Assembly: GCA_013350335.1 (NCBI GenBank)
Contig: CM023533.1
Span: 33,846,170-33,910,169 of the forward strand
DNA length: 64,000 nucleotides
Direction of reading: 5' to 3'
Source of the DNA: Chimonanthus salicifolius
Lineage: Eukaryota > Streptophyta > Magnoliopsida > Laurales > Calycanthaceae
Within the stretch, counting starts at the first letter, position 1. Every line of letters starts with the position of its first letter. Position numbers and translations under genes: made by a program. The notes beneath the pieces are model-generated. The model did no database searches, was not told the origin of the DNA, and saw only the letters and a list, made by a program, of their open reading frames with translations. Below, in pieces: positions 11,841 through 25,000 of this stretch.

Positions 11841-13467
11841 TTATATTAAAATGTGAATTTTCACCAACCCATTTTCTCGAAAAACTATATGTACATGTTC
11901 TCGATTTATAAAATATTGGCCCCATTGACAAATGTAATCGGGCTGGGCTCAAGGAGATGAAGAAAAGATAAAAGCATAAAGAACCAAACAGGTGGAAGAG
12001 CCACGTGAACCAAGCATAGAGAGTAGGCTCCCTACTTGTCAAAACCAAACAAGTTGTTCATCTAAAAACAACCAGTGCCCATCTCCAATGAGAGTTAGGT
12101 TTGCGAGATACTTCAACCAACAAATTCTAATGAAATATATTAATAAATAAGTTATAAATTATATGAAATTTCGCTATTTAATTGATAATCTAACTCATGT
12201 AATCTTAATCTTTAAATTTTAATGAGTGTAAATTCATTGATTTTTAAAAATTTTAAATGTATCAGACATAAATGAAAATTCGTATTCAAATATTCATGAT
12301 GTTCTTTAAATTACACTCAACTATATAGACTCTAAAATTCATTTGATAATATATTTTATTACAGTGTCTAAATAGAAAAAGTCTTGACAGAATTTTTAAA
12401 AAATAACATGAGAAGCCATATTCCATCTCATCAAGCTAAGTTAAGAGGAGGATGAGAAGAACAGGTGATTCTAAGTCTAGAAAAATGGAAGTAGTCTTTT
12501 GAAAACTAAACTTTGAGGTTCTTATTATTCAAATATTAAGAAGTTTGAGTAATCAAACTTTTCTGTTAAGTGGATAAATTAAGAAAACTCATATTCTTTT
12601 TTAAAATTGTGTGTGAAAAATTATGGGATATCCAACATAAAATTCTCACAGGTGATACCTCTTACTCTAAAAACATACCATGTTAGTCCACAGAGGTTCG
12701 AACCGTCACATCCTGCTTCTTGAGGCGAGACACAACCAACTGAACTACACCCACATGGATAAAAAAATGCACATTTACTTCTTATCTAAGTTACAAAGAG
12801 ATTCAAGAAAAAGAAGTACTTTGCAAGTTGAATGATTTGAATTGAGGAGAACAACAGATTTCAACTCCTATTAATTTGTTTTAGTGGAAGGATCCATGCA
12901 TGATAAAAAAAATTAAGATATTATACTTCGTGGTTTGTCCAAATAGTAGATACAAAAAATTTATTGGTCCGATTAACATTTCAATCTTAAAAAATTAAAA
13001 CATAATAAATGAAATAAATTATCAAAACAAATGAAAGAGACTACCATGGGGTTAATACGAAACTTGTATTCATGGTCTCACATAAGATATTTAAATTAAA
13101 TAGTTTGAGTGAAACTAATTTTTTATTTAAAGTTTTAACTAAATTTTTAAAAATTAATGTTTTATAAAAACTATTTCTCTACATACGTTTATTCGGAAGT
13201 GTAAGAAATCATCTTTACATGTTAAAAAAGAAGCTTTCATCTCTTCTTAAGTTTGATAAAAGAAGCTTTCATTTCATTTATTTACTTTTTCTCTTCTTAT
13301 ATAATTAGAACTAACAAAATTTTGGATAGCAATCCTCCCACAGGTGTTTTGTGTAACCAGACATGGGATTTCGTGGATTTTTCACTTTACCCTTGCCCTG
13401 GCTTATCAAAAAAAATTAAAAAAAAAAAGGAATATCAGAAATCGGCTCACTTATCGGATTACTGACG

Positions 13468-13468
<1 letters not shown>
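11841..13468. other. AT-rich intergenic stretch
   Basis: I see no gene. The only recognisable item is a SINE on the minus strand at 12609-12755. Confidence 0.6.
12609..12755 (-). mobile_element. tRNA-derived SINE-like element (group A)
   Basis: Read on the minus strand it begins GTGTAGTTCAGTTGGTTG (box-A-like), followed by GACGGTTCGAACCTC (a near-consensus RNA polymerase III box B), then a body with GGTATCACCTGTGAG. The same order occurs at 35781-35932 (+) and 41968-42113 (-). It is not a functional tRNA gene, because no cloverleaf stems pair around the boxes. Confidence 0.65.

Positions 13469-13541
<73 letters not shown>
13469..13541. repeat. (TA)n microsatellite
   Basis: About 36 uninterrupted TA dinucleotides. 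Confidence 0.97.
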
Positions 13542-13543
<2 letters not shown>

Positions 13544-13759
13544 CAATGCGGCAGGTGAAAGATATAATGGATAACACAGTAAAATCCGTGTCGAGTTAAA
13601 CAAAACGCCCGTAAAAAGATTGCTTGCCCTTTACCTAAATCCTTCACATTTATTTCATATGATTTGGTCAAGTTGGGTTAGCCTTCGATTGGAGAGCAGA
13701 TGGTTTGGCTCCTTGTCACGATGTGGGATTCTTATATGGGATTATCCCATTACCGACCT

Positions 13760-14075
13760 ACTTAAGTTTTGGAATATTGTCACAAATACCATCCTTGAGA
13801 TATTAATAGTGATTAGTAATATCGGAATATTTTCAATTTCTCTGATTTTTATTGGGAAATTAATAGGAAAATTTTGCAGAAAATATAATATTTAAAAATA
13901 ATAAATAAAAATATTAATAAGAAATTTACAAGTAATTTATGGTGATATTATCATTTATCACATTTTTAACGTGATTTTTTGAAAAATTATTACAATACAT
14001 ATGAATATGTATTATTAATAGGATAATATTATTTTATTGATATAAATATGATAAATTTAAAAATTATGCTGGAAA
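13760..14075 (+). repeat. Dispersed repeat, GATATTAAT/GGGAAATTAA family, copy 1
   Basis: Shares the ordered motifs CTTGAGATATTAAT, AATATCGGAATATTTTCA, GGGAAATTAA and AATTTACNAGTAATTTAT with 41690-41906 and, more loosely, 52085-52450. The copies are AT-rich and non-coding; the element class is unknown. Confidence 0.6.
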
Positions 14076-16749
14076 AATCATATTCTCTCATGCATGAAGA
14101 GGCTTAACAAGCCCTTGTATGGACTGTCAAAATCATAAACAATTAGGTTGTCGTCGCCACCAATTCTTATCGATTGAGTGGGTCAGGTGATAGTAGTGGC
14201 TTCCCAGGATTATCATAGGTGTTGACTGTTGAGTGAGTCTCAACATCAGTGGACACGTGTTTCCAATCTGTTGGACGAATGAATTACCATCGTCATCGAG
14301 TCTGCCTACAGAGAAAAGATAAGTGCATTGTATTAGTCTCCCTTCCATTTTAGTTTAGCTTTGTTTATACACTTTACCCTAATTTATGTAATAAATGAAT
14401 ATATAATTAAAAATGCCATTTGAACTTGAAATAATCGCAAATATATTATAGGAAATAATTTACTTTAACAATTATCTAAAAATACAAAATGTAATTTATC
14501 ATCTAACATTTCATGGAACATAGAATGTCATCTAATACTAGTAGTATTTTTATTAAAAATTAAAAAAATTGTAGATTTTTATTGATAAAAACGATAATAG
14601 CAGTAAATTCCTGATAATATTGTGATAATAATATTTTCCTGATAAAAAAGTGATAAAATTAAATTTACCCGCATGTAGTACATTGGAGTCTATTGCTCCA
14701 CTAACATAATACTCGCATGCAGTGCTTATAACAAATTACTATTTTACTAGCATTTGCTAGGGACATGTAGTATATTGGAGTCTTGCTCTACTAACATATA
14801 GAGAGGATTTTAGATTAGTCGTGAAATAAAAATGGGGGTGCTATCAAAGATTGCTTCTCTCTTTGTTTCTCTTTTCACCATGATTGTTTTGTTCCAAAAT
14901 TGAGGGTTATCTGTGCCTTGAGCTTTCGGAGTGCCCTTGTCAATTACTTTCTCCGTCCTATTTTAATTGTCTCATTTGAAATATTTGTACTTTTTAAAAA
15001 ACTCTCTATATAAAGCTAACACTCTATGTGATATCATCCATTTTTAACACACTTTATGCTACTCCAATATAAATGAGACAACTATTTTGGGACAATTTCA
15101 AAATCTATATAAGACAATTAAATTAGAACAGAAGAAGTAATAATTTCCCACCACCTTATCAGCCCTTCCTTTGCCCATATATTGTTTTATTATGACTATA
15201 CCTAAGTACATATGATATTATGACCAAGACAATATTGAATCCTTCTATATTTTGAATGGTTCCACTCTAGTACGGGGGCCTTTCTTTGCCCTTCATCTAG
15301 ACGTTACTTTTTTTTTTTTTCCCCAAAGGATTGACAAAATGTCTCATTTGCATGTATATATGAGTTGAACACTTCATCGACCCCTCCATCTAGGGGTGAA
15401 ACTTGGGTCGGATTTTGACCTGACCCATATGACCCGATCCAAGAAATCATGCGGGTCGGGTTAGATTGAGAAGACAAAAACCCACATGGAATTTGGGTCG
15501 GATCGGGTTGAAGAATTTTCAATTTAATCTGACCCAACCCAACCCAGCCAAAATTAGACTAAAATGCAGGTCGAGTCAGAATTTGGATTGAGTCGAGTTA
15601 GAATTTGGGTCGGATAGGATCAAGAATTTCGTGTCAATGGCTTGGATAGAGTCTTGTCGGGTTCTACAAGTATTAGCTTACGTTAAATTGGACTTTAAGA
15701 AATCCGACTCGATAGATGCTGATTTTAGCCCTACCTCCATCCATACCTGTTATGTGGGAAACACTAACCGCTATACTTTAGCAATATAAAGGCATCAATG
15801 ATCGATCTCTTCTATGTTTGTCACTAATCCATTTGGGTAGTCTATAAAATTTAAATTGGGCCATCATAGGCTAAAATGGCCACTAATGAGAGAGTTTATG
15901 ATATCATGTAGAGAACTATAGAGAACAATTTGTCTCAACAAGTCGATCCCACCAATATAAATGAAAATTTAGATGGTCCAAACTTTTAATTAGAAAAATA
16001 TCAATTTCATTATGTATTAGGCCAGTCATTCAGTCTAAATTCGATTCAAGATTTGCTCAAACCCATCATCATTTTCATACATAAATCAACCAGTTGGATT
16101 AGATTCAGGCTAAATTCTTGAGCCCCGTTTAGCTAAACAGATCGATTCATGCTTTTAAAAGAAGTCTATGAAAGCCCTTTAAATTTTTTGGCAATGTTTA
16201 GCTATTATATGTATATACATTGGTCTATTTTCTTATTTTCTTAAAAAAATATTTTGAAACTAATTAAGGAACTGATCATTATAAAAGTAATCCAAATTTG
16301 ATTTTAAAATTTAATTTTTAACCACTTGATCTCAGTAGTCAAACTCACTAGGTATTCTTGTCTTAATAATTCTGAAGGACACCTAGTGACTTTAACCACT
16401 TAGATCAAGTGACTAGAAATCAGGTTTTGAGTTCAAATTCAGTCCACTTATAACTCATCATGTCTACTTGTAATCTATATAGTTAAAAATTTTAACGGTA
16501 TCAAATGGGTGAATTCAAGCTTTAATGAATATAGAGGCTGACCAAGCTTGTGAACATCCCTACTATATATTGACCATTGAAAAACAATATAAATTGAGGT
16601 ATGTATATTGACAATTTAAATAGTCAAATAATTTACGAATTTTCACTTTAATCAGATGCTGAACAATAAAAAATAAAATTAAAGCCCATCGTTATATTGT
16701 ACCTATCACTTATATTGTTCAAGTCGTTGGGTATCTTATTAGGATTATT
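14076..16749. other. Gene-free, repeat-containing stretch
   Basis: Contains short imperfect copies of CATGTAGTACATTGGAGTCT (about 14672 and 14765) and the GGGTCGGGT-family copy at 15391-15735. No coding sequence is recognised. Confidence 0.55.
15391..15735 (+). repeat. GGGTCGGGT-rich dispersed repeat, copy 2
   Basis: Aligns over its whole length with 6606-6945: both begin at GTGAAACT(T/C)GG, share GAGAAATCATGCGGGTCGGG-like text and TAAAATTAGACTAAAATG-like text, and end at TAGCCCTAC. The shared ends suggest a discrete mobile unit of about 340 bp. Confidence 0.75.
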
Positions 16750-17362
16750 AGCACAATAATATCACCAAATAATAGACAGAATAAACAAGCACAAGCAAAC
16801 ACCGACAATTTACGTCGGTTCGGCCCACCCTTACGTCACCGGAGCATGATAAATAATTTTATTAAGAGAGAATAAAATTACACATACAAGAATATATTCC
16901 TCTTAATGAAACACAAGCTCGAACCCAATGCAAAGACTACTTCCCTTGCTCTGTATCAGTTCAACACCTTCCTTGTTTGGTTGGTTCCTACAAGAAAACC
17001 CAGCAACTGTTCCGGCTAGTTGCTGTATGATTTTCTTAGTCTCTGTTCTTATATTGCTATCCCAAGAAACACCTCTCTTTTCCCTATGATATGAATCGAG
17101 AGTAGTCTAGTCTATATGTAAACTCTCAAACCGTTAACACCTCTAAGATGGCAGCAAAGTCCTTCTCGATGTAGAAACACAACTGTATGTTGATGTTGGC
17201 TGCAGCCCTTGGTTGCACCTCTCTGTTCACGCTGCACACCCTCTTTATACGGCAGAAAAAGAAAAACCCCTTCTCTCTGGATACCATGCAGCCCCAATTG
17301 GGAGTTCCTTTCTCTCTTTGCAGATAGTCCTCTCAATTCGTGTGTTCTTCTCTCTTGGACTC
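16750..17362 (-). mobile_element. Ty1/copia-type LTR fragment
   Basis: Contains ACAATTTACGTCGGTTCGGC, a variant of the 'tacgtcggttcggc' motif typical of plant copia LTRs read in reverse, plus CTTTATACGG upstream of a pyrimidine-rich tract, consistent with a minus-strand TATA region. The right side is cut by the LTR that starts at 17363. No internal gag-pol domain adjoins it. Confidence 0.5.
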
Positions 17363-17844
17363 TGTCACACCCTGACCTAAAACATAGGCACGTGACGTGA
17401 AATAATTTTACTTTTTTTAATATCACACGTGGGAAACACACTTGTACTCACCACTCAATCATCGAAGATCATAAATGAACTCAAATACCATTAATGTCTC
17501 AAAGGGGATATAAATTATCTACCATAAATATTATCAAACATTTTAGAATTTATTACAACCTAAATTCACAATGAATAAAATAATATAAACAACCTCACCA
17601 ACTTAAATCAAATAAATAAACCAATTCACTCAATATGTAAGGCGTATCAAGCAGCATGATAAACTACACACTTCCTTGAGGTCCCTCGGACCCAGCTGGT
17701 GCAACATTATCTGAAATGGTAAGGACGTGAGTACAAATAATACTCAGTGACGGAATATGCATGCTACACACTCACGTACCTACATAATAATAATATATGA
17801 AATGGAATATAAATAAGGCTATACTTTCATGTCATGCTATCAAT

Positions 17845-17957
17845 CTCATCAATATAAACACAATGTTCACCTAAGGACATCAATCACATCAACGTGGACA
17901 CAATGTCCACCCAAGGATACCAATCTCATCAACGTGGGCACAATGTCCACCCAAGAA
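17845..17957. repeat. Three-copy tandem repeat, about 45 bp unit
   Basis: ATCAACGTGGACACAATGTC and variants recur three times, followed by CACCCAAGGA-like text. It lies inside the gypsy-type LTR. Confidence 0.8.
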
Positions 17958-18121
17958 TACCTCTATGGAACGAGATGTCAAACATCATGATTCCTTGAGG
18001 GACATAGACCATAACTTATAAGTGGGAGACCTCCATACAACATATATAATCTACCTCACCTTACGTCCCTTCACACTCTGGTGATTAAGTCAATTATAAA
18101 GTGATCAATATACGACTCACC

Positions 18122-18637
18122 AAGTTAGTACCATCCAAGTAAGGCTCACAAGTATCTAACCGTGCGCAATCCGTCTTACTAAGTCACTACCACCCGCTTA
18201 GACTCATGAGTATCTAACTCTGCGCAATGCGTCTTACTAAGTTAGTACCGCCCGCATAGGCTCACGAGTATCTGACACCTGCGCAATGTGTATTACTAAG
18301 TTAGTACTGCCTGCATAGGCTCACGAGTATCTGACTCTGTGCAATCCCTCTTACTAAGTCAGTACAGCCCTGCATAGGCTCTTGAGTATCTAACCCTACG
18401 CAATGCATCTTACAAAGTTATTACCGCTTACATAGGCTCACGAGTATCTGACCTTGTGCAATCCATCTTACTAAGTCAATACCGCCCGCATAAGCTCTCG
18501 AGTATCTAACCTTGCGCAATGCGTCTTACAAAGTCAGTACCACCCGCATAGGCTCTCAAGTATCTAACCATGCGCAATACGTCTTACAAAGTTAGTACCG
18601 CCGCATAAGCTCACGAGTATCTAACCCTACGTGAACT
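18122..18637. repeat. Nine-copy tandem repeat, about 58-59 bp unit
   Basis: Each unit reads approximately AAGTTAGTACCGCCCGCATA, then GGCTCACGAGTATCTGAC, then a stretch ending GCGCAATGCGTCTTAC. Units start near 18122, 18180, 18239, 18298, 18356, 18415, 18473, 18531 and 18590. They differ by point changes and one-base indels, and the array lies inside the gypsy-type LTR. Confidence 0.93.
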
Positions 18638-18654
18638 ATACACTAAGTGTACAA

Positions 18655-18790
18655 AATAGTCGTGAGAGCGACTTACATCGCGAAGCATGTGAGGGGCTAT
18701 AATCCTCAACGACAACCACAAATAGCCGTGAGAGCGACCTATAACGCGAAGCATGATAGGAGATATACTTCTCAGCGACAGCCATACAGG
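18655..18790. repeat. Two-copy tandem repeat, about 68 bp unit
   Basis: AATAGTCGTGAGAGCGACTT and AATAGCCGTGAGAGCGACCT open two adjacent units that both continue with GCGAAGCATG and end with CAACGACA/CAGCGACA. It follows directly on the 58-bp array. Confidence 0.85.
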
Positions 18791-20847
18791 ACCAAGTCCC
18801 GTAGCCGATGCCACCGTTCCAATAGGGTTCCTTAAACCAAACAATTATCCTGTCACACCAGCCTCCTATAGGGAGTGGGGACTCATACTAGTGGGGCCCA
18901 AATAAGAGAAATGTACATCATCAAGTCCTATAAACTTTTTGGGTCTTATCCCAACACTGGTAATTCTTAATATCATTATGTCTATTAACACAGTATGTCA
19001 TACCCACGTCCTATATAACCTCCTAGGCACATATCAGTGAGTAATAAAAAATGATCATATTAACAATTACATAAACAACATATATGTCATAATCACATAA
19101 TGACCATAATTTCACAATGATAGTAGTATAGCACATTCCATTACGTTTCATACATTCTACATAATTATTACATTGGGTTATTTTAGGGACATGAACTACA
19201 AACCAACCTTGAGATACACACATCGGGTTTATTTTCACATATTTTAGTCCTTACAATTTATTCAACCGGTCTCATGGTGATTTAACATCTTAAGTCCAAT
19301 AAGTCATTTTTTACAGCATAAACTCAATTTAATTCATCAATAAATCATCTTGCCATTCATAAGGGTCTCAAACAATTATCACAAATTTTCTATCATGATA
19401 ACAAGATAATAGACATGCTACAAATCACATAATAAGGAATTGATAACATCTCATGTATAGCATAGGGTACATCCATTCTATTTATCATGTATTAAACACA
19501 TCAATAACACAGTACATTCTCTAAATCAAGGAAATAACATACATGCATTCATACAATATGTGTGTAGCAATCCTCACCTCAAAATCACTGATGTCTAGGG
19601 TTGATCTTCGGGTCGTACCTCAACAGATTCAGGATTCAAAGGCTATAATCAATAAAAAAGAACATAATAAATCCCTATTAGTTCATCGATTAGGCCAAAA
19701 CAAAGCTTATAAACAAAATCTCCAAACTTAGACCCAATATTTACACCTAATCTGGTTTAATCCCTTCAATCTAAGGGAAATCTCCTAAATCTTCCTCCCA
19801 TGAATCATCTCCAAAAATTAGCATATACCCTTTTCCCTAATTTACTTTCCTTCCAGTGGGTTCAAAACTCAATTTCAATTTAGATCTACACCCAAACAAG
19901 ATTCCATAACAAAAATCTCTAATGACGTCTATGGATTTCTCTCCAAATAAGGCCTAAAAGTCATCACATTCTCCATTCTCAACACATCCCATTAATATCT
20001 TATCAAATAAGAAGAAAAGGAAAACGAATGATCATAGATCTTACCTTTGGAGGAGAAAGAACTGTGCAAATGGACGCTCTAAGCATAGGAAATCTGAATC
20101 TAAAGCTTTTAGTGGGTGAAAATCAATAGAGGGAAGGTAAATGAAGCAAGGGTTTGCTGTTAGAGAAGAAATGTTGGCTGATTTGGAAGAGGAAGGAGGT
20201 GAAATAAGCCTAATTTCGTCCAAATATAGACTTATGTACGAACTTAATATTTTAATAATTTTTTTTTTTAGAGTTAAGCCATTATAGACTCTCTTAATTC
20301 CCACGTCTCTACCTCCTTCCAATACCCACCATATACAATATATGTTGGAAACATCCTCAAAACCAGCCAGGCCACTGAATTCTTGCAGAGTAAATCGAAG
20401 CTAGTTGTAGTGTTTGTATGAAAATAGGAAACCCACGTTGGATGCTTCTTTATTTGTCTCAACGATTAAACAACAACTTTTTAAATGGACAGACCTCCAT
20501 CATCCTTACCAAGGAAATCCATTTAATTGTAGTATTATTATCTAAATAGAAGGTCCATTTTAGATAAGAATATCTCATCTCAATTACTGTTGTATATTGC
20601 CACTAAAAACAGATTCACCAACGTGTAGATGTTATACATGTACCTACTTGATGTTAGCAGTTTCCCAAACCCGACATGATAGCGTGGCTTTCTTTTAGAG
20701 CACATCTCTACTCCGATTAATTCGAGCCATACTTAACATATCTTTGGTCTATTGACGTGATGGCTTTGAATCCTTGTGAGTGACTAATCCGATATATGGT
20801 ATTAGTAGATTTGGATGGTCATCCTAACACGGAAATACTCTTTTAAT

Positions 20848-21169
20848 AGACACAAGTTTTTCGGATTTATCACTTTGCCTCCATCCGAAGAAATTAGCTC
20901 ACTTTTTCAGTGAATCGATTCACTCATCGGTGCATTGTTCGGTGCACCGATGAGTGAACCGATTCACTGAAAAGTGAACCAATTTATGTGTAAAATGATT
21001 TGGTTGGTACACCGATTTAAACTCTCAAGAAATCGGTGCACCGATTTGTAAGTGATCCCATCAGTACATATGTCCGGTGCACCGATAAGTGAACCGATTT
21101 ACTGGAAAGTGAATCGATTTTTGTGGATGGATGATGAGTAAAATAGAAAATTCACTAAAACTTGTGCCT
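20848..21169. mobile_element. Foldback MITE-like element
   Basis: Ends are inverted (AGACACAAGTTTT at the left, AAAACTTGTGCCT at the right). The interior carries repeated GGTGCACCGAT/ATCGGTGCACC palindromes; at about 20905-20973 two arms of some 30 bases, separated by about 8, pair almost perfectly (GTGAATCGATTCACTCATCG opposite CGATGAGTGAACCGATTCAC). No clear target-site duplication was found. Confidence 0.6.
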
Positions 21170-22004
21170 CCTAAAAAATAACGCTATGTTAGAATGTCCA
21201 CCCAAGGTTTTTACCATGATTCAACACAATGGAAGCGGCCTTATATATATAAAAAAATATTAAAACTTAATCCATCCAAATCTACCATTCTTCACGAACA
21301 TATTTCTTTTGTTAAAAAGGCACTATATTTCTATGATAGTCCCACCAAACTTTATTTAAATGATCCCACAGCATTCTAAGTTTAACTAAGATTACCTAAT
21401 CCCTTATTGGAAGTCAAGCATCTCATTTTGAATAGCCGCTATTGTCGTATAGAAAATCAGAAATAAAATGTCCCTTTCTATTCTGTATCTTCTCATCTCA
21501 TGAATTTCTCGTGACAGTGAAGGAATGGAGAAGGGATGGCGTCCTAGTCCCCATGTCTTCTTTGGATAGGGCGCTTCTCTCGCTGGCGCGTGTATTTAGA
21601 CCATCCCAACACGCAATTTCCTTTCCAATTTCCATTCTACCCTCAAATTATTCCTGTAAAGGACAAAGATTTTCTTCTTCCCCACTCTCTCTTTCTCTCT
21701 CTGTTTCATCATCTTAGATTTCTCTTCTTTCAAATCCCAATTCCCATTTCTCCCTTTTTTCATGGTACATTCCTATCATTTCAATTCTTTTATTGTTGCA
21801 GTCATGTTCTTCTCTCATCAATTTCCTTTTCTTTTCTTCTGTTCCATGCTTTCCTCTCTCATTATTTTCTTCTTTTTCCCTTTTCTGTCATCTCCAAATT
21901 GACTTGTTCTGTCATGGGTTTTTTTCCTTTCTGTATATGGGGTGCAGATTCTGGGAGTTTTGTGATTGATTGAAGCTGGTTCTTGCTTCTTTTCCATAAA
22001 GAAG

Positions 22005-25000
22005 ATGGAGTTCGAGTACCATGAGGTCTGGTTGGTGTTTCTTTAATGCATGGGCATGTAATCTTGGATCTGTACCTTTCGCTTTCTTCAGAATTTTCAT
22101 GGGTGTTTGATAATTTGGGTTGGCATGGCAGGATTATATTAGGAATTCTAGAGGGGTGCAGCTTTTTACTTGCAGATGGTTACCGCTTTCTTCTTCTCCA
22201 AAGGCCCTTGTTTTCCTCTGCCATGGTGATCATCTCTCTCTCTTCTCTGGCATAATCCTTTATTCTATCAATATTTTAAGCTTATCTATTTTTACTGTGG
22301 CAGGGTATGGGATGGAATGCAGTGGCTTCATGAAAGGTAATAAATAAATGAAGAATTCATATAATTCATTTATTTTCTCAATTATTTATTATTTATATTG
22401 TAGGTTTTCCTTTTTAAGTAGTTTTATTGTATTTAAGGTTAAGGTATGGTTTGTTCTAGAAAATCTAAAATGGCTCTATCATTCATGGGTTTGATTTAAT
22501 TGGTGGGTCTCTGTCTATTCATTGCATTCAAACTCTTATCAAGTTGATTCTAAAATAATTGAGATAGATATGTTGATATAAATTATAAACTATAAAGACT
22601 TGCCCAACATATTATCTCTTGATGGATACAAGTGTCCTTCTCAATATTGCAACAAAAAGACTTTAAGTTGCTTCTCTGCCTCATTTCTTAGTAAGAATTT
22701 GGTCCTCTGATGTGATTTTTTTTTTTTTTTTACTTTAATTTTTTTCCTATTTAAATTATAAGTTTATATATGATTTGTTATAAATTTTATTGTTAATTAT
22801 TTCTTGGGTCAGAATTTTAATCTCAAAATTAAAAAAACTCAAATGAGTGGATATACTTGATTCAATAAGATAGAAACAGAAAATTAAATGAATCAATAAA
22901 TTTTACTAATTTTTCTCTAATATCTGAAAACTTGCTCAAGTTTCCAACTTCTCATGGATGCCATGTTTCGTAAGTGGTTGGAGGTTTTGGTATGGAGTTG
23001 ACCGATCCCTTTACTTTTGAGTTTTGAACTTTCACATCTTGCTGTTTGTTATTCGTTATTATTTTTTTGGATAATGACACTTGTTCAAATTTATTTGAAT
23101 ATATATTTAAAAATATTATATAAGACGAAAAGAATTGAGTCTCAAAATAAAAATATAACTTAAAAATATCATAAAATCTGCATGTAGATTTAGTTATCTA
23201 TTTTACTATTCTATATCTGAAAAATAAATTCTGATTTTAAAAATAAATTTTGTATTTAAATCTAATAATTCAAATGATGACTTTTTGGGCTTATTTATGG
23301 TGTGAACAAATAAAAAAACTTATCCTCACCACAGCCTTCAATCTTTTTTTCCATCGAAGACTATTGTTTTTTATTTGTTTTTATATATTGAGAGAAGCCA
23401 TCTATTTTCTGATGAAATATATATAGAAGAAAAAATGTTAATTATCTAAAATGTAGTACTATCTCATTATATTAGTTTATAAATTTTAATTTTAATTGTT
23501 ATAAATTATTTTTTTATAATATTTTACAAAATTGTAATAATTATACTAAAAAATTATTTTATTTATAATATCTATGTAGTCCATCGAGTGAAAAGGGAGA
23601 AATGCGTCAGCTTTTTACTTGTACGATGGAAAGAGATAATCCTTGTAAAGGCTATACACTTGGTTCCAGTGTATCGCTTTTGTTTACATTAATTAATGTC
23701 ATGCTTTCAATTTGGAGGGGACCACGCAACACTTTCTTACCACCTCAAAGTATCTTCATTCAAAAAAATATCTTTCACAATTGTTTTTAAGTGTTGTATT
23801 ATTTGGCGTCTATACCTTAGGTTTGAAAACTCAAAAAATTTCGGTTGTTTCGATTCGATAAGATTACGAGTCAAGTGAGTCATTAAATTTTATCGAGTTT
23901 TTTTTATTGAGTGTAAGAATTTAATTGGGTTATTCAATTTGATAAGATTTTGAATTTAGTCCGAGTTTTGAGTTTTTGAACTTTTAGTACATTTAATGCA
24001 TTATTAGTTGCCAATCTTATCATTAAATTATACTTGTTTGTATCTTTGTATGACATAATAATTATTTCATTGATATTTTAACTAAATGTTTTGATATTTA
24101 GACCATATTTTTGAACTAAAGAGTATACCATCAGTACTCTTTTTTTAAATTATGATAATGTTCTCCTCCCTTAATACTCTTCCTGTTTTTTTTAATTTTT
24201 TTCCATGTCTCCTTCCATAGTAGAATGGACAGAATCACATCGTCTCCATCGTTGTTGGTGCTCTCTCCGCTCTCTCCGTCTCTCTAGGGCATTCTCTCTC
24301 TTAGCTCCTCCCTCTCGATTCTCTCTTCGCTCTCAATCTCTCTAGCTCTTCTCTCACTACGCTCGAGCCCTTAACTTAATCTCTCTGTCTCTCAGCAGCA
24401 CCACACCCTCTCTCTGCTCTCCTCCATCTCTCTCGATCCTCTCCGATCTAGATCTCTCCGTCCTCAACACTCTCTCTAGCTCTCTCCATTCTCGAATCTC
24501 AGCCCACAATCGTCTCAACTCTCAATTCTCTTTCTCATCCAAACCGAATGTACCTCTCTCTCTCCCCACCTCACCCCTTAAAATCGATGTTCTCAAATTC
24601 CTTTTTTTTTTTAACATCTAGAATGAGTTTAGAGAGCAAGAGCTAGAGAGAACGTTTAAGATAGATAGATTGGTGTTAAAAAATAGAACACAAGGCACAG
24701 AGATCAATCACACGCGAACACAAAGATTTTTACGTGGTTCACTCGAAGGCTACATCTACGGAACGAATACTGCTCGATTGCACTATAGAGAAAGTCTTAG
24801 ACAACTCGTTAAAAGGATTCTCAATCCTTAATCCTATCGCCTTTATCTTTTCTTCTCTCCCTATTTTCTTTTCTCTCCCACACACTTAGAAAATCTTAGA
24901 GAGAAAATAAACCCTTATATACTGGACATTACAAAATACAAACCAAGGCCCAATAACAGACCGTTTGAGTCAAAACCCAACGTAAAACCTTTACAGGTAA

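Larger units (their letters stand above)
17363..20286 (+). mobile_element. Long gypsy-type LTR, probably a solo LTR
   Basis: Starts with TGTCACACCCTGACC, a start typical of plant Ty3/gypsy LTRs. It contains CTCAGTGACGG-like text and several internal tandem arrays (17845-17957, 18122-18637, 18655-18790), as long plant gypsy LTRs often do. The flank GACTC at 17358-17362 recurs at 20287-20291, a candidate target-site duplication, but the right end reads CATTATA rather than a canonical CA. No reverse transcriptase or integrase frame is present. Boundaries are tentative. Confidence 0.45.

Noticed and set aside
18122..18637. Regularly spaced repeats that look CRISPR-like at first sight
   Set aside because: Units are contiguous with no unique spacers, lie within a plant LTR, and there are no cas genes.
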